This document shows, piece after piece, positions 54,424 through 64,000 of a DNA stretch of 64,000 bases. Source of the DNA: Hyparrhenia diplandra (taxonomy: Eukaryota > Streptophyta > Magnoliopsida > Poales > Poaceae); the NCBI GenBank assembly GCA_015847255.1, contig JADLZK010011212.1:182958-246957 (forward strand), written 5' to 3'. The notes beneath the pieces are model-generated. The model was not told the origin of the DNA, did no database searches, and saw only the letters and a list, made by a program, of their open reading frames with translations. The first letter of the stretch is position 1; every line of letters starts with the position of its first letter. The translations under genes were made by a program, and so were the position numbers.

Positions 54424-54689
54424 TGGGGGCATAAATCCATAATACCATGGATGGTCACATTAAGTGCCGTTAATATTGGCAAATATTTGAATCAGCATTT
54501 CATCTTAAGTGACCTGCATTAGCACCATAGTGGCAATCAATGTCCATCCCAAATCCATAAAATTACTTGACCAACCACAAAGCAGTGTGACCATAAAACA
54601 TAAAAAGACTGCCATGAATTCAACATGTTCATTGCCTTGGAGAGATAGCTCATCGAGTCTGCATTAATGCTCTATTGTGCAGTTTATTA

Positions 54690-55060
54690 TGGTGAACAGT
54701 AATTTTTAGGGTGAAACAGGAGTACTGTTTTTAATTGATCAAAAGAAAGCAAAAAAAAAAAAAAAGTTCCCTTACAAAACATCCTCAAGAAACAAAAAGC
54801 TTTACAAAGAAAATTAAATAAAATTACACAAAAGGCTTCTATCCATTGATCAACTAAAGGGAATTTCAAACAGAAGCCGGATTCCCCTTTAAGATTATAT
54901 CATTTCGAGGCATCCAAGTAGACCAGCACATAGTTACTATAATCTCCATATATAAAATGGCAGATGAAGCTGAGTTCTAAAGGTTTCAAAATCTCAATAG
55001 GTGAGCAATTTGATGGCACAAGAAGACCCAAAAGGTGTTCCAGCAGGCCAAAAGTCAACA
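54690..55060 (-). pseudogene. LINE 3' end remnant in block D (third copy)
   Basis: The minus strand reads LLGCLEMI and LLFEIPFS in the C-terminal region and ends in an A-rich tail (the T/A-rich stretch at 54720-54780). It matches the other D copies. Confidence 0.5.
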
Positions 55061-55660
55061 ATAATGAGTACAGCTGCAATCTGGTTTCACTGCAGTTCAA
55101 TTTTGCTCATCAGATATGAAATATAATCTTCCATGGTTGTTTAGGCACTAATCAGTTGTTGAGCAACCTGCAAGAGTTGCACCTAGATCCTGAAAGCCTC
55201 ACAATCCTAATCTGTAAATTAATCTACTCTAGCAGGCTGAAGAACCAAGTCATTCACACCGCCAATGGGAAGAACTACCTTGCTGGTGTGGCCGTGATGT
55301 GCGCAGTTTTGGGATACCAGACATGGCTGTGTGATCGAGATCCTAGATTGGCAATATATGGTAGGTTCACTGGGTGATGTTTGTTGATGCTGTTGTAAAC
55401 ATGGAAGGGACACAGGCAATTTAACTGGATGGACTAGGAACATGCTGCTATGGTTGTGTGTATATACACATATATGTGTGTAGGTGACTGAATCGGCTCC
55501 ACAGCTTATAAATGTGTCTTTTCGTTAGCTTAGAAATTTGCCATGGTTGTGTACAAATACTGGCATGGTGTGTGTATAAACTAGAAGCCACACCTAGCAT
55601 TAATATAATGTCCTTTTGATCACAGGTGGTAATGGTGCGATGTCATGAGCTTGCTTGCAA

Positions 55661-55935
55661 CCAATACTACCCATACCCAAAAAAAACTTCATGCTCGGAC
55701 AAGGGTCGGAGTCAAACATTGGGGAATATAAATCATCAAAAAAAAAAAACTTTTACATTGTTGATCAGTTTGCAAATGTGAACCCTATATGAATAGATTT
55801 GTCTTGAAAAATACTTTCATAAAAATGTATATATATATATCACTCTTCAATAAATAATTTTATAATAACAAGAGCTTAAAGTTGTGTTTTGGAGACAGGT
55901 GGCTGTCCTAAACGTCAAGCTTTTTTAGATATGGA
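55661..55935. mobile_element. Insertion carrying part of a Stowaway-type MITE
   Basis: Array 1 reads straight through here (near 20705), while this copy carries about 275 extra bases with GAATAGATTTGTCTTGAAAA and GTTGTGTTTTGGAGACA, segments of a common grass Stowaway family. Clear inverted ends are not preserved. Confidence 0.55.
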
Positions 55936-56029
55936 AGCAATATACAATAGAGACGAAAGTAAATGGTCATTATTGTCATGAGCACACTAATATATATTGC
56001 CCTGTGTCGAAACAAAACAATATATAGTA

Positions 56030-56275
56030 CTCCCTCCATTTCAAATTGGGGCGTTTGACTTTTTGGCACCAAAGTTGGACCACTGCCTTATTCAAAAAAT
56101 TTGTGTAAAATATTATTTCTTTTTGTTGTTGCTTTTTTTTATTAATAAACATTCTTCAAAAAGTAACTTAAATTTGACTATATTTAATTTTTTTTTTTTT
56201 TTGAATAAGACGAAGTGGTCAAAGTTAGAGTAAAAAAGTCAAACGACTTTTTCTTTCAATTTAGAATGGAGGGAG
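56030..56275. mobile_element. Stowaway MITE, 246 bp, TA duplication
   Basis: The ends CTCCCTCCATTTCAAATTGG and the inverted AATTTAGAATGGAGGGAG are flanked by TA on both sides. The matching site in array 1 near 20797 (AATATATACAAGCC) is empty. Confidence 0.92.
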
Positions 56276-57267
56276 TACAAGCCAACATGCTCTAGGTCCT
56301 TTCATCAGAAAACAATATATGCAAGCCATCATCATCATGTGTCTGAAGCGAAAGGGAAGCATTACCTAACTAGTCTGGTGAGCAGCAGCACACAGTTCCA
56401 GGTCCTTTCTAGACGTGCATGCTTTTCAACATAACTGTAACAGTAACCGTGTTGTCATCATCGAGGTGGTTCACTAAGTCACAATTGTCACGATCACACA
56501 CGTTATTGTGCTGTGTAGAGAAAAAATTTGCATGCTAACATTCTGCTGTTGGCACTGCCACAGAAAAAAAACAGGGCAACTCTGGCCGTGGCCATTTCTA
56601 CAATACTTATTTGAAGTTCTACGATTCCTACTGACAAACAGGCCTCTATTGTTCAATTTCTCTCCATTTGTACTCAAATGAGCAGGTGCGATATGTGTAA
56701 TCTCATATCAACAGTAAGACAAATTGCTACAATCTCTAGTAAGAAAATCAAAAAAGGAAAAAAATACAGAAATAAGGAAGAGTATGTCGTATTTGGAAAG
56801 TCTGATTTGTCTTTGGCAGCATGGATGTGGCATTCCGATGTTCCAGCTAAAATTAACCAAGGTTTAGCTCTTAACCATGTTCTTGATGCCATTTATTGCA
56901 CAGAACGCTTAGGAGATGCATCCCAACTCGGACGGCCTCAAATATGCAAAAACAAAATCGCAACCTTGCAAAAATAAAAAATAAAAATATCACGAATCTT
57001 GTGTCACTTTCACGCCTAAGATCTAGAGGGATTGTATTATGACTCCACTTTCCCTTAATGAAGCACGTCCAAAGTGGACGCTGCTCACGGAAAAAGAAAA
57101 GAAAATATCGCGACCTTGCAAAAGTAGAGTTTGTTATATCGACGCTCATGGTAATCCCATTATTACCGAGAGTACAGTAAACAAAGTAATGGGGATTATT
57201 GTAATTACATGACGATACACACTTTGCGACAGGAAAAGTTGTAGAAACGAGCAAAGACAATTTGCAA

Positions 57268-57656
57268 TCAGAGCAACGACGGCGGCGGCCTCACTGCCTT
57301 GCACCTGGCCGGGGCACCCGTCACTGGTTCCTCTTCAATTGTCGCTTCGAGATTTCTGCGGCGCTGTGCATTTTGCTTGAAGGTCCTAGCATTGGGATGA
57401 CTTTTCTGCTGCTGGCCACCACTGCAAGTCTGGGCTCCCCATGAACGGACACCAGGCCATCCAAGCGCTGCAGCTTCCTGAGCCAGCGGGGCCCAAAAAC
57501 CTCCCACTGAAGACGCATCCCAGTAGCAGATGATGTGGTCTGGTGCCTGATCGTAGACGATGCAACTGTCATAGTCCCGCTGCTGAGGGCAGTGCTGGAA
57601 TCCCCTGGTTGCCTCTCCTTACTGGCCAGGGCATATGCATTGTTGCTTGATTCCAA
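57268..57656 (-). pseudogene. LINE zf-RVT fragment, fourth copy
   Basis: Minus strand ALASKERQPGDSS, then SSATGMRLQWEVFGP and further remnants, homologous to 22035-22352 and similarly shifted. Confidence 0.58.
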
Positions 57657-58092
57657 ATGCTTCTCATTCCTAAATCAGTGTTCATGCATGCTATTTCAGA
57701 AGACAGTGACATGGAAGTGTTGATGAGAACTTCTTCTTGTAAATTACTTGCAGCCCATATTTCTGTATGGATATATGGTCTTGGCTTGCGGAATGGAGAC
57801 ATATATATAGGCAATGTAGAAAGACTCGTATGGGGGCATAAATCCATAATACCATGGATGGTGATATTAAGTGCCATAAATATTGGCAATTGAATCAGCG
57901 CTTCATCTCAAGTGACCTGCATTAGCACTAGTGGTAATTAATGTTCATCCTAACCATAGTAGGAGTACTATTTGGCCAACAGTGCGGTGCCATAAAAACA
58001 TAAAAAGAGGCTGCCATGAATTCACTAATGTTCACTGTGTCTGAGAGATATAGCTCTATAGAGTCTGCATGCATGCTCTATTGAGTAGCTTA

Positions 58093-58325
58093 GAGCAAGT
58101 ATTATAGTAGAGTCAGTACTCGCCAAATGCCGACGCGGAGGAGAGTAGGGATGAGAGAGGCTAAAGCCGCTGTAAGTCTTTCACCGCCGCTGTGTGCAAT
58201 AGAACGTCAAAAACTCGTGGACGCATTAACCTGCCCATTATTATAAATATTGAGAGCTTAACCACTCGCATAGTGGGTTGAGTAGAATCCTTACATGCCA
58301 CGAACCGCTGTAGTATAATACTGCC
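58093..58325. mobile_element. PIF/Harbinger-like MITE, 233 bp, TTA duplication
   Basis: The ends GAGCAAGTATTATAGTAG and, inverted, GGCAGTATTATACTACAG are flanked by TTA (58090-58092 and 58326-58328). It marks the right border of array 2. Confidence 0.8.
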
Positions 58326-61300
58326 TTATTAACACCGTATCACGCTACTTTATTCTAGAAGGATATTTACTACAAAGAGGGGAACATCACGCTTTCGTCT
58401 TGATTTCAGCATAAGGACATGCCTCGCTGTAATATTTTTTACCAAAATGCCTCGCTGTAATATTACGTAATTGAATTTGACTTGAAGACAGCATGGCTTG
58501 TTGTTCCATTATCATGAAAAACTCTTTTAGTATCATCACCACTTGCTGAACATGTTAAAACCATCAAAACAATAATGACCATTTAGAAATGGGAGATAAA
58601 TGAAAGACAAACCAAATATCAAGAATAAGTTCTCCATTGGAATAAGAAACATATGCAATTGAAGTCAAAACCTCATCGAGGATAACTACTACCATGTCAG
58701 CGCCAGATTCTGATTCACTAATACTGGTGAACAGACAGAAAAACAACTTTACGGCAAAAATCACATACGCAACATGCTTTGGCAATACAGTCCATGATAG
58801 ACGTAGCATCCCACAAAGATGATTCTGTGTATGTCTGCGGCACAATATGCACACTGCTTGCCAAGTAAGGCTACTGGACTATTATTGACTATTATTAGCC
58901 ATGCTGGGCTGAGCATCACTTTGCCTTGCTCGATTTGCCCCACCAAGCAAGGAGAGGAGAATCAAGGAAAGGCTAGCCGTTTGGTTCCTGAAGTGTGTCA
59001 AATCTCCATTATTTTCCAATTCAACTTCTAAGTAGAGCACATCAATAGCCAACAAGATCGAAGATATGTTGACGGCTTTGGTCCCCTCACTTTCTGTCAC
59101 ACACCTGAATTTGTTAGTTTTAATTGAAGTTCTTCAATCCAACCCTTGTTGAATCAATTTTTGGAAGCGAGGAGCTGGATCCAAAGGATAAGAATGTACC
59201 AACCAAAAATTTGAAGAAACTAGCTAGCATATATATCAAAATGGTGAAATCCATGTATATACATTGTTAATTACTTGAATCTGGATCATGTCCGTTTCTG
59301 CACTTAGGTGTTCGGTTGTTGCCACTATAACAGATCGGCAGGGAACACCACACCTCCCAACCCCAACCCCAACCCCAAAAATCTGTTTTTATTTTCAGTA
59401 CATGAAAGAATGATATTTTACATAGAAATTACAAGGCTTGGAAGCCCAGAGAAGAGTATACATTAAAAGTTATCTCTCCAAAAACTAAGAGGAAATCCTA
59501 GCTTCAGTACAAATCCTATTGAGCTTTTCTTTTGAAATGCCTTTGCAAAACACTGATGTTAGCCTGAGTATTGTCAAAGATAACTGCATTTCTTAATGCC
59601 TTTTTGACCATAGAGTTCCAGCTTCCACTTCCATTGTTAGGGCATCGATTTCCATGGCTAGAGGTCAACAATGATTAGAGTCTACCAAATTAAAGGAAAG
59701 ATCGATGCTTTGTGATTATCGTAATAAAAATCGCATGTGCCAATGAGGTAATCCACAAACTTATGTATTTATATATAGTGCCCAACTTGACTTGAAGAAA
59801 GCATGGGTTATTGTACCATTAGTATAAACTACTATTTGCATCAACACCACTTAGGCACTTATTGAAAAACACGTCCATAGTTTCTTTCCTTTTGCCATTG
59901 ACAGGCACCACCACGATAGTGTGTAGCATGGCAGTGGTGACTCCAGCCAACAATAATCACAAAATGACTAAGAGGGAAGACAAAGAGGACAACAACCACC
60001 AGTGAGAGTGCCACATTCTGGATGGCAGTAAGCTTCACCTATCTCCATTGTAAACTCTAGCCCCATGAAGCTGGCAGTGTCTCGCCATCTCATTTCATAG
60101 GCCACACTCACAAGTCCATCCATGCGGCATTTAGTAACCCCGCAGTTGCATCAAAAACCCGTGGTTGCATACAGATTCTTGAAGCCTCAATCCTAATATG
60201 TAAAAGCCTACCATGCAAAACAAAAGAACACACGAGTCATGTGTGAACCCAAAATGGAAGATCTGTCTTGGCACTTTGTTGTGTGGTTGTCGACATGCAT
60301 GGAGCTCTAGGGTAACCCCCAACACACACACCCAGTTTATAGGACCGCCGGATGCATTACCCTGTCTTTGTGGTCCACACCTCGACTTGTGAGCATTGTT
60401 TTTGAGGGCTCAGCTGACAAAACCCCCACCTATGTATTGATAAAGGGGTGTCACAAAAAGGAATTACAAATGCACGAGTGGGTGCAAAGGGACTCTTGCG
60501 AAGCCCAAAGGAAAAAGGCAAAGAAAGTTAGGCAATATTCTGTAACGTCAAAAATAATCTCTGCCCTAGTGTGAATATATGGCCAACTCCTAGTAGACAA
60601 CAAAAAGAACCACATATATCTTATTCATGCTAAGGACAGTCATAGAGAACAAACTGATTCCATTACTACAGCTTGTGTGTTTGAGATATAATTAAGAGGC
60701 TATTATATGATCTGTTGCATTTTAAGTATACATGTACATACACTAGATTTCGCAAAAACTAATGTGCACCTGACATGACATACATAGAAGTAGTAGGATT
60801 TCATTTACTTAATGAACAAAAATCATGTACTCCTTATTCAGTCTTGAGCATCAGTGATCTCTGTACACAATGAGCAGTAGTCGGAGGTGTAACACAATTT
60901 AAGCTATCGAAGATGTGTTCATGTTATCTTTTTCACACTGACACAAGAGGCGGAACTGTGTGTAGGGTTCACATGCAAGACCGCTAACAAGAACCTCAGG
61001 CAAGACCGCTAACAAGAACCTCTTTGGTAAGTAAGACCGCTTAACAAAAAATCATGGTCTGAAGTCCATGCTATCTTTTCACACTCAAACAAAGAGGCGG
61101 ACCTTGTGTGTGCAGAGTTCCACAGGCTAGACCGCCAACAAGAATCATGGTCTAAAGTTAGTTGATTTTCATTGGATTTTAGTTGACAATCAGCGTAGCT
61201 TATTTGGTCAGCTTGGCCAGAGCCATTGATGTTCTTCCTCTGCAGAGAAACAGAGCTTGTTAGAATGTCTCCCGTACACAATTGAGTTGCCACAGTAACT

Positions 61301-61630
61301 TCCATTTGATGTGCCCTCGAGATCTGTAATCATGTGACTGAATGGACTAGGATAACTTGTAATTTTTACCGATGCTTGCTATTCCTCAAGTTTCATTGCG
61401 CGATTTTGCTTCATCAAGACTCGTTATCTCACATGACACCTACGAGGTTATGATAGCTATTCATCATCAATATAAAAGACTCCAAACCCATACACTGCTT
61501 TTCCACTACGTGATAGAAGGTCAAGAAATTTCCCCGAAGTGGGTACCATTGCCCATGTATGAATCTGGGCTGGTCCTTATACATGTGTTTCACATATATG
61601 GAAAATGACAACGGAATTTTTAACCACAAT
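58326..61630. other. Region without a recognised gene
   Basis: Minus-strand ORFs at 58564-58854 and 58882-59100 are open for 96 and 72 codons but match nothing I know. A 59385-59650 stretch resembles the AT-rich 3' end of an old retroposed sequence. At 60970-61150 a short phrase with CAAGACCGCTAACAAGAACC recurs three to four times. No convincing exon chain is visible. Confidence 0.4.
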
Positions 61631-61639
61631 CCGAGCATT

Positions 61640-61735
61640 TGTTTCCAAGAGGAGTCGAACACAGGACCTAGGAGTTCTATTAAAGCCAACCAACTCGCTA
61701 GCCGCAGCAGCCTAACCAACTCGCAAGAGACACCT
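61640..61735 (-). repeat. tRNA-like SINE head (candidate)
   Basis: On the minus strand TAGCGAGTTGGTTGGC resembles a pol III A box, and about 30 bases on TGTTCGACTCC resembles a B box. No full cloverleaf or amino-acid stem is apparent, so this is a SINE head or tRNA relic rather than a tRNA gene. Confidence 0.35.
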
Positions 61736-63059
61736 GTTCACTCAGTTTCGTTAATATGGAGGATAGTTATATATCTGTTGAAGAGTCAATTGAAACAAGA
61801 TACTCGGGCATGCGTGTTGGTTGGGTTGTGGTGTGTGTGTGGGGAGTTATATCTGTATGCACAGTGCTTCATTCACACCAATTAATTATGTCCGGTTAGT
61901 CTCTATTGTGCAATTTTTCAAGCATTATGGTGTGTATGTGCAAAATGCACAATATTTTCGGGATGTACAAAATGATCTAGAATAATTGGTCTGTCAATAA
62001 AATTGTCAAAAAACTTATTACCCCACGAGCCAAGAAACAATGCCACTACGAAGCTGCGCAGTCACTAAAAATAGTTCGTATTTGATATCTATAATTGATT
62101 AAAATTAAGATAACATAGTACTACTGTGCTAGAATTGCATTTCCTTCTTGAACGAAGGGGGTACGCCGACCAGCTTGATGAAATTATAACTTGTTTCCCT
62201 TCTTACATTATTATTACGGCTTTTTGGCTTTTACATGGAAATAAATATACACTATGCCTATAGACACTGAATAAAAACCTATATATAAATATGAAAACCA
62301 AAACGACTTCCAAAGTAATTTGGTACTGAAAGAGTATTTCGGTGAAGCTGTACTTAAAGTTGTCAGCAAAAGATTGTTGGTGATCACTTTACTTTGTTCG
62401 CATAAATGACAACTTTATTTTTCTTCTGAACCGAAGTTTAAAAAGTATGTCCTTGTATCTAACTAGTTGTTCATCCAAAACTTTATTTTTGTTGTACCTG
62501 CGATAGTCACTGTTAATTCATTGCTAGTTTCAACAGAATTAGAGGACTTCACTATCAAGTTAATTGGATCCTATTCGCTTTGTTCGATCCCAGTTTTTAC
62601 CAACCAACACAGAATCACTTCCACCTCAAGCATACCCAGTGGTCTTTTGTTCCGACATGATTTTGTGTGTTTGTAATAATAATAGTGAATGACGTTTGGT
62701 ATCAAGGCTCTGGAGTTCAGCGAACAGGGCTCTCTCCACTAGAATGGATGTTAGCTCAATCCACAGGACTAGCCATCATGCACGGCCATCTTGGCGAGCT
62801 TTCAAGGAAGTGCGCTCCATGAAGCATATAGTCGACCCTGAGCATGAGTCACTTTCGAGACGAAGCTTACGTGGTCTCTGGATGGCTAGGACACACCGTA
62901 CCGAGGTCAATTCCTGACACCTTCTAAGCCAATACAATGAGATTGGATCAATCTGCTACGTGTGATTAGTTACATGAGTATGCATTATCTGGAACTGCTA
63001 TAAAAATGTGTATGCGTATGTAGTAGCGTTTCCTCCATTGCTTCATGATTGCATCTCGT
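61736..63059. other. Region without a recognised gene
   Basis: AT-rich, with short ORFs only and a GT-rich stretch at about 61825. I see nothing I can name. Confidence 0.4.
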
Positions 63060-63494
63060 TTTTAAAGGAACTGAGGGGCAAAGGGCCCCTACAGGAATTT
63101 ATTAATTAAAGCAAAATGGGAACCAGATACACGCCAACGTTCAGGAGACAAAGAAAAGTGCAAAAAGAAAATCAAAAAGAAAGACAAATTACAACAAATT
63201 TTTGATCCATAAGTTAAACTCAAGAGCAACTCTTTTGCCTTAACCTCAGGGTTAGAAGCTGAATTTCTTTGATCGGGCTTTTGCTCTGACTATGCTTGCC
63301 TGAATGTTCCCTTTTGAAGATGAAGTCATTTCTGAGGTCCAAATAGCCCAAGCCATCAGAATAAGGAGGACCATGAAGAATTTTGGGTTTGCTTGTGCTC
63401 TGATTATGTCAATGGCTTGTGGAATATCTGATTGTCCTTGCATAATACCAATATCTGATTGCATCTCGTCGCCTAAGTATATATATATCGGCAT
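63060..63494 (-). pseudogene. LINE ORF2 C-terminal remnant
   Basis: Minus strand MVLLILMAWAIWTSEMTSSS followed by IVRAKARSK, the stretch that follows the zf-RVT domain in plant LINEs (usually WAIWxxRND). The 3' untranslated tail runs to about 63060. Confidence 0.62.
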
Positions 63495-64000
63495 GCATGT
63501 GTCCTAGGCCTTTTGTTTATAAAGTATCATGGGTCTGCAATACAGCACATCTAAGTATTTATTAGAATGTGGGAAAGAAAAGAACACTAAAAAGAAAAGG
63601 TGAAAACAATCTGCATCGTCTTCTTATTATTTTACAACTACGCACTACTAATCAATTTCAAGACAACCTTTATTTTCTAACTAGTACTTCCGTTAGCCGG
63701 GTGTCTCCAGTAGATGTTCCTATGATAATATTATCCTTACTTATTAGGTCATCTTGTTTTAAAGAGAATTAACTCAGCTTTTTATATAGCCTTTATATAG
63801 CCAGGTCATCATTTTCATACTGGGTTGGTTGAAAAATTTTTAATTATTTTCAGTCTGCCAATTTACTTAGAATTATCCTGCCAATTTATTCCACTGAGTC
63901 AAGGAGATTCTCCAAGCAATATGGACCATATATTCAACACTCACTGATGATTAGACACGTGGGTAGACAGTCATTAGAGATGTAGACATGGTAGTTACAT
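63495..64000. other. Right edge, no recognised gene
   Basis: AT-rich sequence with no supported feature. Confidence 0.4.

Larger units (their letters stand above)
44520..58092. repeat. Array 2: the array 1 unit again, split by a retrotransposon
   Basis: Blocks in order: B (44520-45066), retrotransposon, C (54424-54690), D (54690-55660), A (55936-57120), B (57120-57860), C (57860-58092). Removing the retrotransposon and two MITE-type insertions gives the same 2.8-3.0 kb period as array 1. The block order and orientation relative to the upstream side of the kinase gene are the same as in array 1. Confidence 0.8.

Noticed and set aside
61651..61700. A functional tRNA gene
   Set aside because: Only A-box and B-box resemblances are present. 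An acceptor stem and full cloverleaf are not seen, so at most it is a SINE head.

Overview
This is nuclear plant DNA, almost certainly from a grass (Poaceae); I cannot fix the species. The evidence is the spliced genes with GT/AG introns and TA-rich introns, GC-rich 5' leaders, and a typical grass transposon load: CACTA, Mutator-like, hAT, PIF/Harbinger and Stowaway elements, Ty3/gypsy retrotransposons and LINE remnants. I saw no clear rRNA gene, functional tRNA gene, CRISPR array or operon.

The host content that matters is two paralogous minus-strand genes. Each encodes an N-terminal heavy-metal-associated (HMA) domain followed by two protein kinase domains. Copy B (30958-38428, 11 inferred exons) is complete in outline: HMA, linker, kinase 1, kinase 2. 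Kinase 1 has lost the DFG aspartate and the HRD arginine, so it is a predicted pseudokinase. Kinase 2 keeps HRD, DFG and the catalytic lysine. This is the kinase-pseudokinase layout of cereal tandem kinase resistance proteins, with an HMA domain of the kind used as an effector-sensing decoy in some NLRs. Copy A (1039-2234 plus 12313-13332) has the same exon plan and clean reading frames, but a 10,078-bp CACTA transposon sits in its kinase 1 exon. Its last three exons are not visible before the window edge. Copy B has two apparent 1-nt frameshifts, one in an A8 run of the linker exon and one in exon 5.

Layout: 1-1038, probable intron of copy A with one MITE; 1039-13332, copy A split by CACTA-1 (2235-12312); 13335-13680, its leader; 14155-14939, two MITEs; 15172-23935, array 1, a 2.8-3.0 kb unit in just over two tandem copies, containing LINE fragments and interrupted by a 2.25-kb solo LTR and a 599-bp hAT-like element; 24080-24934, the last exons of an unrecognised gene; 25105-30702, CACTA-2, itself containing part of another CACTA element; 30958-38428, copy B; 38440-38795, its leader; 39143-40169, a Mutator-like element with GC-rich cargo; 40310-41322, a poly(A)-tailed GC-rich insertion; 41827-44307, a LINE-type insertion; 44520-58092, array 2, split by a decayed Ty3/gypsy retrotransposon (45067-54423); 58093-58325, a PIF-type MITE; 58326-64000, mostly featureless DNA with a SINE-like head and a LINE 3' remnant.

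Gene plus upstream array occurs twice in the same order and orientation. The simplest reading is an old tandem segmental duplication of an HMA-tandem-kinase locus that was then filled by transposons. The paralogue serves as an empty-site control for several insertions.
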